From assembly GCA_964446655.1 (NCBI GenBank), contig CAYUPL010000012.1, positions 17,815-81,814 of the forward strand: DNA of 64,000 nucleotides, given 5' to 3'. A program made the translations under genes and the position numbers. Positions 42,961 through 51,764 of this stretch are shown piece by piece; the stretch's first letter is position 1; each line of letters opens with the position of its first letter. The notes under the pieces were generated by a model. It saw only the letters and a list, made by a program, of their open reading frames with translations, searched no databases and was not told the DNA's origin. This stretch comes from Desulfopila_A sp964446655 (GTDB lineage: Bacteria; Desulfobacterota; Desulfobulbia; Desulfobulbales; Desulfocapsaceae).

Positions 42961-43341
42961 TTAACTCTGACTTGCAAAGCGATCGTTTATCGCCTGATCT
43001 CTTGAGTATGGTTTTAGTCGATTAATCTGTTTTGCTTCAGGGCTATTCATGGCATGCCAAAGATCCCAATCCTGTTGCAAGCCTAGCCAGAAATCTGCAG
43101 ACATACCCAAAACACGAGACAGCCGCAATGCAGTATCTGGAGTGACCGAGCGTCTGCCTTTTATAATTTCGTTCAGACGAGGGTAGGAAACGTCCAGAAG
43201 GCGAGCAAGCTTTGTTTGGGTGAGGCCAAGTGGCTTAACGAATTCCTCTAAAAGCATTTCCCCCGGATGCGTTGGGGGACGATTACTAGGGAGCCGTCGT
43301 GCACCATCAGTGGTAATCTGTGATTTCGATATTGTAGGCAT
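42961..43341 (-). CDS. higA: HigA antitoxin
   Basis: 126 residues from the ATG at 43341; the open frame reaches further upstream through higB in another frame and is not used. HTH of the HigA/VapI kind: PPTHPGEMLLEEFVKPLGLT, QTKLARLLDVSYPRLNEIIKGRR, SADFWLGLQQDWDLWHA. It overlaps the end of higB by 35 bases. HigA neutralises HigB and represses the operon through palindromic sites. Confidence 0.93.
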   Translation of the reverse strand: MPTISKSQITTDGARRLPSNRPPTHPGEMLLEEFVKPLGLTQTKLARLLDVSYPRLNEIIKGRRSVTPDTALRLSRVLGMSADFWLGLQQDWDLWHAMNSPEAKQINRLKPYSRDQAINDRFASQS

Positions 43342-43600
43342 GGCCTTCCTCCCATGTAAAGCAAATTCTGTATTGTTGGTTAATGCGGATACTGTATTGA
43401 TTGTGCCGTTCGCCCTGCAAACGCTCAAGTCGATTGCCCGGAGGTACATTAAGTTCGCTGATTTCTCGAACCCGGTTAATCTGATCCAACTTTCGACGAG
43501 CAACCGGCCAAATAGCTTGAGGACAGCATTTACGGGCTTCTCGAGATGCTCTACCATCAAAAATATCTTCAGTACCGGTAGATTTGAATATTTTTATCAT
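43307..43600 (-). CDS. higB: HigB mRNA-interferase toxin
   Basis: 97 residues, RelE superfamily: MIKIFKSTGTEDIFDG, the ARRKLDQINRVREISEL helix, PPGNRLERLQGERHNQYSIRI and YRICFTWEEG, all conserved in HigB proteins. The gene appears intact. I chose ATG 43600, the normal HigB beginning. The -10 element of the only good promoter ends 8 bases before this ATG, so the mRNA may be leaderless. Confidence 0.93.
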   Translation of the reverse strand: MIKIFKSTGTEDIFDGRASREARKCCPQAIWPVARRKLDQINRVREISELNVPPGNRLERLQGERHNQYSIRINQQYRICFTWEEGHAYNIEITDYH

Positions 43601-43607
43601 GGATATT

Positions 43608-43636
43608 ACTATAACGTGGTCCGTTATAGGTGTCAA
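43608..43636 (-). promoter_or_regulatory. higBA promoter with overlapping palindromic operator
   Basis: Minus strand TTGACA (43636-43631), 17 bases, TATAGT (43613-43608). The palindrome CTATAACG-N5-CGTTATAG (43609-43629) covers the spacer and the -10, the classical place for HigA autorepression. Confidence 0.75.
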
Positions 43637-44067
43637 GCTGTCCGAATACTTGCTTTATCCCTTTGACGGCAAAAGGGGAAAGGCATGAAATGCAGCAGCA
43701 ATAAGGTTTCAGTCGCCCGATTATTTCACATGTAGTGAAAAAGCAGGAAGAGAGGGAAAAGGAAAAGAGGGCTTATGAGAACAAGGTGATCGAAGACAGC
43801 AAACTAATCGATATCCGAAACTACGGGCCCGGGCCAAAGTGAAGACCACAATTGATGTGGTGTGAGTGTATCAAGAAAGTCCGAAGTCTGTGCTTATCAG
43901 GGAGGTCGATCCATTGAAGTATTCAATTGCACTGGTGAAAAACTCATCATCAGTTTTATCTATAAGAAAAATGTGATAAAGAAGACTCTCACCCACCCAT
44001 CACCACCTCACCCAATTGCATCATTTAGCACTAATTTTATGGGTGCCCCTATTGCTTCCCAGCCACT
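43637..44067. other. Gene-poor stretch with one coding remnant
   Basis: About 430 bases between higB and the fur-family gene. On the plus strand about 34 codons ending near 43841 read KKQEEREKEKRAYENKVIED, then SKLIDIRNYGPGPK and a stop, preceded by stops; this looks like the tail of a lost gene that I cannot name. The minus-strand gene start region of fur-family and higB does not need this space. Nothing else is supported. Confidence 0.4.
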
Positions 44068-44508
44068 TCAACCGGCAGCCGGCTCCAGGCAGTCTTTGCA
44101 GATACCGTCGACACGAATCTCGACGCGATCAATGGCGCCGCTGAAAGAGTGCTCCAGTGAAGTCATGTTGATGGTCATGCTTTCCGGCTTGAGGCAGTCC
44201 ATACGACCGCAGCGGGTACAGTAAAAATGAGGGTGGCGGACATGGTTTTCGTTGGGGGCAAGACCAAAATGTGCCGCGCGGCCTCCCGTGCTCAACCGTT
44301 CCAGGATGTTGTGTTCTACCAGGAGATCGAGAATGCGGTAGACAGTTACTTTGTTGATGTTATGATTTTTTTTTATACCGCTGAGGACATCCATGGCGCT
44401 GAGCGGATAGGAGCTGTTGCCGATAATATCCAGGACGCGAACACGGTTTTTAGTCGGTTCCAGTCCCGAAGATTTCAGGATAGTATAGTAATTACAATGT
44501 TCGCACAT
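44068..44508 (-). CDS. Fur-family metalloregulator (Zur-like)
   Basis: 146 residues from the ATG at 44508; an earlier start would overlap the permease gene. N-terminal winged helix: SGLEPTKNRVRVLDIIGNSS, NINKVTVYRILDLLVEHNIL. Zinc and sensory sites: HVRHPHFYCTRCGRMDC and GICKDCLEP provide the two CxxC pairs and histidines. It begins 2 bases after the metal permease gene ends, so it is the third gene of that operon and probably controls it. Zinc is more likely than iron from the context, but manganese is not excluded. Confidence 0.9.
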   Translation of the reverse strand: MCEHCNYYTILKSSGLEPTKNRVRVLDIIGNSSYPLSAMDVLSGIKKNHNINKVTVYRILDLLVEHNILERLSTGGRAAHFGLAPNENHVRHPHFYCTRCGRMDCLKPESMTINMTSLEHSFSGAIDRVEIRVDGICKDCLEPAAG

Positions 44509-44510
44509 GG

Positions 44511-45374
44511 TCAACTTCTCACTGCGTTGATTTCTTCTTGATGCGCCAGGCTCATCAGTTTCTTCTTTCGCCACAGCAGTAGTCTGTCGAGAGCCAGGGA
44601 GAGAAAAAAGGCGATGCCTGCAAAAAAGATAATGACTGCTCCGGACGTCATATCAAAGGTATAGGACGCCCAAAGTCCGCCGATGGTAAATACCATGCCG
44701 AAGACGCATGACAGCAGCATCATCTGCAAGAGAGACCTGGTGTACTTTTCAGCAATATAAGGAGGAATGGTCAGCAGAGCAATCACCAGTATGAGACCAA
44801 CTACCTGAACAACCATAACCACGGTAATAGCGACAATGCCGATAAGCAGATAGTAGAGTCCTCTGACGGGAACGCCGCGGACCCGGGCGAATTCTTCATC
44901 GTAGGACATGACCAGCAGATCACGAAAATAGTAGGTCACCACCAGGAGAATACTGCTGCCGATGATGAGCATGGTGATAAGATCGGAAAAGGGGACACTG
45001 AGAATACTGCCGAAGAGATAGCTCATCAGATCGACGTTATAGCCAGGTGTCATATCAAGGAGAAGCACGCCGGAAGCCATGCCTACCGCCCAGATCACAC
45101 CGATAATGGTGTCGGCCCGCTGTTTCGATTTCATGGATACAGCCGCCATCAGCATGGCGGCGAGAAAGGCAAAACCCACTGCGCCGAGCATATAGGGGAT
45201 GCCGAAGTAAAACGCCAAACCGATGCCGCCGTAGGCACTGTGTGCTACGCCGCCGGAGAGAAAAACCAGACGATTGACCACGATAAGGCTGCCGATGACG
45301 CCACAGATAATGGAGGTCAGTATCCCCGCCATGAGGGCATTACGCATAAATTCAAAATGGAGCGCTTCAAGCAT
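44511..45374 (-). CDS. znuB: Metal ABC transporter permease (ZnuB/MntB family)
   Basis: 287 residues from ATG 45374 (AAAAGGAGAACGCC upstream). ABC-3 permease with about eight hydrophobic helices: LMAGILTSIICGVIGSLIVV, RLVFLSGGVAHSAYGGIGLAF, ADTIIGVIWAVGMASGVLLL, ARVRGVPVRGLYYLL and SLALDRLLLWRKKK. The conserved SGGVAHSAYGGIG loop is typical of zinc/manganese importers. Its start overlaps the ATPase gene by 8 bases. The usual substrate-binding protein gene is absent. Confidence 0.92.
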   Translation of the reverse strand: MLEALHFEFMRNALMAGILTSIICGVIGSLIVVNRLVFLSGGVAHSAYGGIGLAFYFGIPYMLGAVGFAFLAAMLMAAVSMKSKQRADTIIGVIWAVGMASGVLLLDMTPGYNVDLMSYLFGSILSVPFSDLITMLIIGSSILLVVTYYFRDLLVMSYDEEFARVRGVPVRGLYYLLIGIVAITVVMVVQVVGLILVIALLTIPPYIAEKYTRSLLQMMLLSCVFGMVFTIGGLWASYTFDMTSGAVIIFFAGIAFFLSLALDRLLLWRKKKLMSLAHQEEINAVRS

Positions 45375-46152
45375 GGCGTTCTCCTTTTGTGCTCTGCTGT
45401 CGAGCGATCCGGGAAGAGAAATCATTAACCGGGCAGGCCTCTTCAACCGAGCAGGAATAGTAGGCATTGAGCAGGTCACTTGAATTTGCAAAGCTTTGAT
45501 GATAATGCAGCCTTTTGTTGACGCAGGCTATGGACTTGGCGTAGGAAGAGATGGTCAGCAGGTCGTGGCTCACCATGAAAATCGTCAGTTCTCCATTAAG
45601 TGTCTGGAGGAGATTGTAAAAATCTTTCTGACCCTTGGTATCTATGCTGGCCGTGGGTTCATCCAGTACCAGAAGATCAGGTTTGGTTACCAGGGCACGG
45701 GCAATAAGAACCCGCTGGCGTTGTCCTCCGGAGAGATCGGTAATTTTGCGTTCGGCAAATTCGGCAATGCCCATCTGTTCCAGAACGGCGGCGGCATCAC
45801 GCCGGTCGGCTTTGGAACTTCTGAATAAAAACCGTCTTTTGGGGGTATGTTTTCCCATCAGTACAATATCGAGAGCCGTGGCGGGAAAGCTGAGGTTATG
45901 TTCGATCTGCTGGGGAACATAGCCTATTTGGGCCTTACCTGCCCCGATGGGTCTGCCGGCCAGTCTGATTGTTCCGCGTGTCGGTTTTAACAGACCAAGT
46001 ATCAGTTTGATCAGTGTCGTCTTGCCGCCGCCGTTGGGACCGATGACGGCGACAAAGTCCTTCTCATACACCGTTAGGTTGATTTCATGAAGTACTTCCT
46101 TGCCGCTGTAGGAGAAACAGAGGTCGTTGATTTCTATAATCGGCACAGCCAT
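45367..46152 (-). CDS. znuC: Metal ABC transporter ATP-binding protein (ZnuC family)
   Basis: 261 residues. Walker A GPNGGGKTT, LSGGQRQRVLIARAL signature, Walker B LLVLDEPTASID and the H-loop MVSHDLLTI. IGYVPQQIEHNLSFPATALDIVLMG is characteristic of zinc/manganese ABC ATPases. C-terminal CSVEEACPV adds a small cysteine motif. First gene of the three-gene operon with the permease and the Fur-family regulator. Confidence 0.93.
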   Translation of the reverse strand: MAVPIIEINDLCFSYSGKEVLHEINLTVYEKDFVAVIGPNGGGKTTLIKLILGLLKPTRGTIRLAGRPIGAGKAQIGYVPQQIEHNLSFPATALDIVLMGKHTPKRRFLFRSSKADRRDAAAVLEQMGIAEFAERKITDLSGGQRQRVLIARALVTKPDLLVLDEPTASIDTKGQKDFYNLLQTLNGELTIFMVSHDLLTISSYAKSIACVNKRLHYHQSFANSSDLLNAYYSCSVEEACPVNDFSSRIARQQSTKGERHA

Positions 46153-46457
46153 AATATGGGGCTCCGGTATGCAACCATTGTGTTGAGAAATTCAGCCGGC
46201 AGCCTGTCAGATAATTGATATATCCAAGAGACTGCTGGTGCAACTATATTGCATTGGCGGCGTTATGCAAGAATATTATACCTGTCGATCGGTGCAATGG
46301 GCCGTCTTCACTGAGAACTGACCAAGGTTTGTCTTTTTACTTCACAAGAATCGTGTTTAAAAAGTCTATAAAAGTTTTTCTTCAGGAAAAGTGTGATACA
46401 ATCAGACAGTATTGCGGCAAGAGTCAACACCAGTGAAAAAGAGAGTTCCGGTCTGCC
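46153..46457. other. Divergent intergenic region with a metal-regulator-like palindrome
   Basis: About 305 bases between divergent znuC and ydbH. TGCAA-CTATA-TTGCA (46239-46253) is a perfect 5-bp-arm palindrome about 87 bases upstream of znuC and is a candidate for the Fur-family regulator. On the minus strand a weak promoter TTGCAC-N17-TATCAA overlaps it. No gene is supported. Confidence 0.35.
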
Positions 46458-48854
46458 ATGAAGAAGAAATTATTTGCAGTATGCTGCATAGTTGTTGTTG
46501 CTGTGCTGGCAAGTGGGTTTTTCCTCTACTTCCTGCCTCTGGGCGCAGAGCGATATATTGCTGCTGAGATTGCCGAGAAGATACCCTTTGTCCGGAAGGA
46601 GTTGAGCTTGTCGAGGATTTCACCGTGGCGGCTCAGCGGCAGGATTTTAATAGGAGATGAAGGAGAAAGCGGTATAGAGATCCCCCGCTTTGAACTGGCC
46701 TATAGCCCAGCGGGCTTGATGCAGGGCAGGATAGATTCTTTACTTATAGATTCCGCTGCTGTCCATCTTGAAAAAAAAGACGGCAAAGTGCAGCTCCGTG
46801 GTCTTCAGACAAAGGAAAAATCCCCCAATCAGTCCGGCGAGTTCGTCCTGCCACCTTTGCCGATCGGGCTAAAAACCATTGTTTTGCAAAACTGCAGGAT
46901 AGTCTATCAGGAGAAGGACAGGAGCTACAGCAGCGATTTCGACGCGCAGCTGCATCTGTCCTATTCGGATGAGGCAGAGACGGGCAGACTACTCCAAGCT
47001 GTCGACGGACACCTGGTGAGCCGCATTAACCCGGCCATATCCGGTACCTTCACCGCAGAAGCGACGACAGCGGGATACAAGGCTCTGTTTGATATCACCA
47101 TGGCTGATCTGGCTGAAACGGCCGCGCTGCTGCCTTTTATGAAAGATATGGCAATAGAGGGCAGTGCTGGTTTGCAGGTGAATCTGGAGCTGGAGAGCCT
47201 TACCAGAGTATCGCATTACACCGCCATACTTGAAATGCATTCCTTGGCATTGCAACAAGCTGCTGTCACTTTTGGAAACAGCAAGGCCGGCAGTCCCATA
47301 ATATTGCAAATACAGGGCACACCGGCAAAGGGAGAGTTTCGCCTCGATGGACTGGGACTGTTGCAGCCCGAAGCCGGCTTACTGGAATTTACCGGTGGCT
47401 ACAACCTCTCTGCTGCAAGTATCGAAGGAGCGGTTCGGCTTGTGCCGGCGCGTACCGGTGCTGCCGTGACGCTGGAGTATCAGGCCGAGGTCGGTGCTGA
47501 GACAACAATCGACTACCAGCTCAAGGGAGAGCCTTTTACGTCGGTGGATGATGTTGTATTGGAAGCGGGCTTTTCCGGCTACGGATCGGTGCAAGTGTTA
47601 CCGGAATCATTTACCGGTACCCTGGTCGGTACAGTGCCGCGCATCGAAGAGAAAAGCCGTGGTATTGTTCTGGAGGGTCTTTCCATAATGCTGCCGCTGC
47701 ACTATCCCCTTCTTGCCCCTGGACTGACGGTTCCGGGCAATCTGTTCATAGACGAGATACATTACCAAGGTGTAAACAGTGGTGCCGTGAAGGCCTCCAT
47801 CCAACTGAATTCCGACGGGATTGTGCTGAACTCGCAGTTGACCTCCCCCCTCCACGAGGATTTCGACTTGAGCTGCAGCCTCTCCGCCGCCATGGAGCGC
47901 ACCTTCCGTCTCGACTGTGATTTAGCGGAGCTAGCACTTGATTCAGCCGACATGCCTCCATTTATAACCCTGCCGGAACAGCTGTCCTTTACAGGAGCCG
48001 TGGCGGCCCAGGGGTATTATCAGGTTTCCGGCAACAATCCTTCCGGCCGTTTGCAAGTAGAGCTCAGCGACGGTACACTTATTGTTAACGACAATATTTT
48101 TGCAGATATAAACGGCAAACTTGATTTTAACGAACTTCCCCTGCTGCGCAGCAGCCCAAGCCAGCTCATCACCATTGGTACAATGGATCTCGGTAAGATC
48201 AAGATGTCCGAGGCCAGGGTGAATTTGCGTTTTGACGCTATCGATACGGTTTTTATTGAAAAGGCAAGGCTCAACTGGTGCGGCGGCAAGGTCGAAACCG
48301 GTGGATTCAAGCTTTTCCCGAAGATGGAGCAGCTTGAAACAACGCTGTATTGTGACAGACTCAGTTATACCGATCTTCTTGACCAGTTCGGTGTCGGTGA
48401 TGCCGAGGGTGATGGTTCTCTGAACGGCCGTCTTCCGGTAATTATCAGTCGGCAGGGTATAGAGTTTGACAATGGTTTTCTGTTTTCCACCCCCGGTAAT
48501 AGTGGTATAGTTCGCTTCAGGAATACTGAACAGCTGCGCCAGGGCATGGCGACCATGGAAGGCTCACCATATCTCGATTATACCATGGATGCGCTGGAGA
48601 ATTTTTCCTACAATTGGACAAAATTGACCTTCAACACCGAGCAGAGTGAGCTTCTCCTGACTCTGCAGCTTGACGGTAAACCGTCAGAACCTTTGCCCTA
48701 CGCTTTCGAGGACGGTAAAATAGTAACAAGACCAACAGGGCGTGGGGGGCGTGGGCTTCAACATCCCATACGGCTGGATGTTAACTTTCGTCTGCCGCTG
48801 ACGGAATTGTTCCGTTACGGTAGAAATATTCAATCCTTTATGGAGAATATGTGA
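46458..48854 (+). CDS. ydbH: YdbH-like AsmA-family bridge protein
   Basis: 798 residues with an N-terminal membrane anchor (LFAVCCIVVVAVLASGFFLYFL), then a long beta-rich region typical of AsmA-like proteins that span the periplasm as a hydrophobic groove (IEIPRFELAYSPAGLMQGRID, then many repeated short strands) and a C-terminal part with the GGKVETGGFKLFP / YTDLLDQFGVGDAEGDGSLNG pattern. In enterobacteria YdbH works with the lipoprotein YnbE, and both homologues follow here in the same order, which supports the call. Role: phospholipid transport to the outer membrane. Confidence 0.88.
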   Translation: MKKKLFAVCCIVVVAVLASGFFLYFLPLGAERYIAAEIAEKIPFVRKELSLSRISPWRLSGRILIGDEGESGIEIPRFELAYSPAGLMQGRIDSLLIDSAAVHLEKKDGKVQLRGLQTKEKSPNQSGEFVLPPLPIGLKTIVLQNCRIVYQEKDRSYSSDFDAQLHLSYSDEAETGRLLQAVDGHLVSRINPAISGTFTAEATTAGYKALFDITMADLAETAALLPFMKDMAIEGSAGLQVNLELESLTRVSHYTAILEMHSLALQQAAVTFGNSKAGSPIILQIQGTPAKGEFRLDGLGLLQPEAGLLEFTGGYNLSAASIEGAVRLVPARTGAAVTLEYQAEVGAETTIDYQLKGEPFTSVDDVVLEAGFSGYGSVQVLPESFTGTLVGTVPRIEEKSRGIVLEGLSIMLPLHYPLLAPGLTVPGNLFIDEIHYQGVNSGAVKASIQLNSDGIVLNSQLTSPLHEDFDLSCSLSAAMERTFRLDCDLAELALDSADMPPFITLPEQLSFTGAVAAQGYYQVSGNNPSGRLQVELSDGTLIVNDNIFADINGKLDFNELPLLRSSPSQLITIGTMDLGKIKMSEARVNLRFDAIDTVFIEKARLNWCGGKVETGGFKLFPKMEQLETTLYCDRLSYTDLLDQFGVGDAEGDGSLNGRLPVIISRQGIEFDNGFLFSTPGNSGIVRFRNTEQLRQGMATMEGSPYLDYTMDALENFSYNWTKLTFNTEQSELLLTLQLDGKPSEPLPYAFEDGKIVTRPTGRGGRGLQHPIRLDVNFRLPLTELFRYGRNIQSFMENM

Positions 48855-48855
48855 A

Positions 48856-49053
48856 ATGATACTCTTGAGAAAAGTGCTGGTCTGCTGTTGCCTGACGGGA
48901 ATAACCGTTTGGGCTGCAGCGTGCACCAGGCATGAGGTAGACGTCAAACCCGTTGAAATTAAACCCATTCATATCACCATTGATATCAATGTGAAGGTGG
49001 ACCGGGCTCTTGACGATTTTTTTGGAGATTTGGATGAAGTTCAGGCGGAGTAA
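48856..49053 (+). CDS. ynbE: YnbE-like outer-membrane lipoprotein
   Basis: 65 residues. Signal peptide with lipobox AAACT (cysteine at 23), then the YnbE pattern VKPIEIKPIHITIDINVKVDRALDDFF (here VKPVEIKPIHITIDINVKVD). Starts one base after the ydbH stop, so it is coupled. YnbE stacks on the C-terminal end of YdbH at the outer membrane, which explains the beta-strand sequence. Confidence 0.9.
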   Translation: MILLRKVLVCCCLTGITVWAAACTRHEVDVKPVEIKPIHITIDINVKVDRALDDFFGDLDEVQAE

Positions 49054-49081
49054 AGCCGCAATACAAACATCGAGGTGTACT

Positions 49082-49450
49082 ATGAACCTTTTTCGTTGTT
49101 CGTTTCTACTGGTGGTACTGAGTTGTGTTTTTCTGCTTGCTCCGGTGGTACAGTCGGCTTCCGTCAAAGAGCGTATGGCGGCACGAATTCCGGAAATTAA
49201 TACGTTAAAAGATCAGGGTTTGGTGGGGGAAAACAATATGGGTTTTCTCGAATACCGCACCGCGGCGCGACCGGAAGAGAAACTTGTTACCGAGGAAAAC
49301 AGAGACAGGAAAGCGGTGTATGAGGCAATCGGGAAAAACCAGGGAGCTCCCGCTGAGCTGGTCGGCCAGCGCCGGGCGAAGATGATTGTTGAAAATGGTA
49401 AGGCCGGGCACTGGTATCAGAAGTCCGATGGTGCATGGTATAAAAAATAA
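49082..49450 (+). CDS. ydbL: YdbL-like periplasmic protein (DUF1318)
   Basis: 122 residues from ATG 49082 behind GAGGTGTACT. Signal peptide LLVVLSCVFLLAPVVQSA, then VKERMAARIPEINTLKDQGLVGENNMGFLE and a C-terminal VGQRRAKMIVENGKAGHWYQ, the YdbL/DUF1318 pattern. In E. coli YdbL limits YnbE over-assembly on YdbH. Third gene of the set ydbH-ynbE-ydbL. Confidence 0.9.
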   Translation: MNLFRCSFLLVVLSCVFLLAPVVQSASVKERMAARIPEINTLKDQGLVGENNMGFLEYRTAARPEEKLVTEENRDRKAVYEAIGKNQGAPAELVGQRRAKMIVENGKAGHWYQKSDGAWYKK

Positions 49451-49553
49451 TTGCGCCTGGGCTGCCACATATTAAGGGATGGCTGCAGTGATGCGGCAGA
49501 CAGGCAGTTGATTTTTATGTTTTGCGGATAGCGGATCCAAGGATTGTGTAAGA

Positions 49554-49865
49554 ATGAATATTTTTCGTGTCCATTTCAAATGGAAAGAGAAGGAATATAT
49601 CCTTAAGGCCCACAGCCTTGATATGACCCATCCCTATTTTGTCTGTATAAAAGATCTGGTGCTGCCCAAAGAAAATCCGGTCTTGATCAACCCGGCCGAT
49701 GATGAAATTCGGAAAAATTTCGCCGATGTCCGCCAACTCATGCTGCCTTTTCAGTCTGTTTCGCTCATTGAAGAATACATCACAGACCCGGATAAAAACA
49801 AAGATGAACAGCCACCTCCGAAGGGAGAAGTCCTTATCAATAAACGGTTTATAAAAAAGCCCTGA
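49554..49865 (+). CDS. DUF1820 family protein
   Basis: 103 residues. The pattern FRVHFKWKEKEYILKAHSLD, then YFVCIKDLVLPKENPVLINPADDEIR and a late SVSLIEEY, matches DUF1820 (PF08850), small cytoplasmic proteins with no known role. Convergent with manC. The RBS is not strong. Confidence 0.8.
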   Translation: MNIFRVHFKWKEKEYILKAHSLDMTHPYFVCIKDLVLPKENPVLINPADDEIRKNFADVRQLMLPFQSVSLIEEYITDPDKNKDEQPPPKGEVLINKRFIKKP

Positions 49866-49873
49866 TTGAGGGA

Positions 49874-49893
49874 GGGGAAGGCTGCCCTTCCCC
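49874..49893. terminator. Convergent hairpin between DUF1820 gene and manC
   Basis: 8-bp perfect stem GGGGAAGG / CCTTCCCC with a 4-base loop, followed on the plus strand by TGAGGTTTTAT. It lies in the 35-base gap between two convergent stops. Confidence 0.55.
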
Positions 49894-49900
49894 TGAGGTT

Positions 49901-51322
49901 TTATATCCGGCCGTAGACGTCTTCAAACCTGACGATGTCATCCTCACCCAGATACGATCCGGATTGCACTTCAATGAGTTCCAATGGAATCTTGCCGGGG
50001 TTTTCCAGGGAGTGCGTCGTTCCCAGTGGAATGTAGATAGACTGGTTCTCCGTCAACAGGATCGTTTCTTCCCCTTTTTGCACCTTGGCCGTACCAAGGA
50101 CGACAACCCAGTGTTCGGCACGGTGATGGTGCATCTGCTGGGACAGCTTTGCGCCGGGTTTAACGGTGATACGTTTTACCTGGTAGCGTTTACCTGTGTC
50201 GACGGAATCGTATTTTCCCCAGGGACGATACACCTCGCGGTGGGTATAATGCTCGGTTCTGCCCTGTGCCTTAAGTGCTTCGACAATCTCCTTGACGTCC
50301 TGCACCTTGTCCTTGGTGGCGACCAGCACGGCATCCTTGGTGTTGACCACAACGATGTCCTCCAGACCGACGGTTGCTACCAGCTTGCCGGTGGTATTGA
50401 TATAGCAGTTGCTGGTGTCATGCAGGAGGATATCTCCCTTAACGACATTGTTGTTTGTATCTTTTACCGCAACTTTCCACAGAGCCGACCAGCTGCCTAT
50501 ATCATTCCACTGGACATTGAGAGGAACCACATAGGCATCCGCGGTTTTTTCCATAACGGCGTAGTCGATGGAATCACTGGGGCAGGCCTCAAAATGAGCT
50601 TTGTCGACACGGTGAAACTCAAGATCTCGTGATGTATGTTTCATCGCCGCCCGACAGGCTGTCAAAATGGCGGGACTGAAGGCCTCAAGCTCTTCAAGGT
50701 AGCGACGTGCCTTGAACATGAACATGCCGCTATTCCAGAAATATTCGCCACTTTCAAGATACCGTTGAGCCGTTTCGCTGTCGGGTTTTTCCACAAACTC
50801 AGCAACCGGATAGCCCTTCTCATCATTGTCATCCGATGTCTTTGACAATCCTTGGGCACGAATATAGCCATAACCGGTCTCTGCCTCCGTCGGTACGATT
50901 CCAAAGGTGACAAGCTTGCCCGTTTCGGCGATTTTTCCGGCGGCAACCACGGTCTTCTGGAAAGCGGCAATATCACCGATGACATGATCGGCAGCCATGA
51001 TAAGCAGCACAGGATCTTCTTCGGCATTAAGGGCTTCAAGCGCAGCCAGAGCCACAGCCGGGGCGGTATTGCGGCCGACGGGTTCAAGAATTAGGGGGCC
51101 TGTTTCTTCCCCGGTCAAACGGATCTGCTCGGCCACAATGAAGCGGTGTTCTTCATTGGTTATGACTATGGCCGGTGAGTGTTGCAGTCCCCGGAGCCGT
51201 TTAAGGGTCGCCTGCAGCATGGTTTCCTCGCCTTCCAGTGCCATGAATTGCTTTGGATACAACGTTCGGCTCAGAGGCCAGAGACGGCTTCCTGTACCGC
51301 CTGCCATAATTACCGGGATCAT
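49901..51322 (-). CDS. manC: Mannose-1-phosphate guanylyltransferase/mannose-6-phosphate isomerase
   Basis: 473 residues, the bifunctional type. N-terminal GDP-mannose pyrophosphorylase: MAGGTGSRLWPLSR, YPKQFMAL, FVEKPDSETAQRYLESGEYFWNSGMF, and DYAVMEKT. C-terminal cupin isomerase domain: RPWGKYDSVDTGKRYQVKRITVKPGAKLS, QMHHHRAEHWVVVLGTA. It makes GDP-mannose for polysaccharide synthesis. No other polysaccharide genes are adjacent. Confidence 0.96.
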   Translation of the reverse strand: MIPVIMAGGTGSRLWPLSRTLYPKQFMALEGEETMLQATLKRLRGLQHSPAIVITNEEHRFIVAEQIRLTGEETGPLILEPVGRNTAPAVALAALEALNAEEDPVLLIMAADHVIGDIAAFQKTVVAAGKIAETGKLVTFGIVPTEAETGYGYIRAQGLSKTSDDNDEKGYPVAEFVEKPDSETAQRYLESGEYFWNSGMFMFKARRYLEELEAFSPAILTACRAAMKHTSRDLEFHRVDKAHFEACPSDSIDYAVMEKTADAYVVPLNVQWNDIGSWSALWKVAVKDTNNNVVKGDILLHDTSNCYINTTGKLVATVGLEDIVVVNTKDAVLVATKDKVQDVKEIVEALKAQGRTEHYTHREVYRPWGKYDSVDTGKRYQVKRITVKPGAKLSQQMHHHRAEHWVVVLGTAKVQKGEETILLTENQSIYIPLGTTHSLENPGKIPLELIEVQSGSYLGEDDIVRFEDVYGRI

Positions 51323-51764
51323 AAAAATCCTCCACTATATGAATATGATGTGATTGCTGCTGTTGCCCCGTACGGAACGAACCGAACGGATACCGTCAAT
51401 AGTTGTAATGTACTCTATGTTTTTTGAACAGTAATTTTTCGGCAAAGGCGGTTCCTTTTCACGCCTGTCTGTGTCACGTAAAAAACGCAACTCCGTTGTG
51501 TATCCTCCCGAAAATACTTTAACAAACGTATCTCTTTAATATTTTCAAGATCCTTGATGTCTTCATATAGTTTCAGCAATGCACTCTCTAATTACTCCAT
51601 GCACAAGCGTTGGAAATGGTGTAAAGCAGTATGCTGATGTTTCAAAGTTTTCTTCTAGAGAGCTGAAACAGTGCAACCTTGGCGAACAGAAGGTTTTTAA
51701 GCCCAGATGTTCTTGAACATAGGTTGAAAAATCATGATATTAGAGGGCCAATGAGAGATTTTGT
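51323..51764. other. Intergenic region before the AEC transporter
   Basis: About 440 bases between divergent manC and the AEC transporter gene. I found no convincing ORF, repeat or terminator. It presumably holds the promoters of both genes. Confidence 0.5.
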
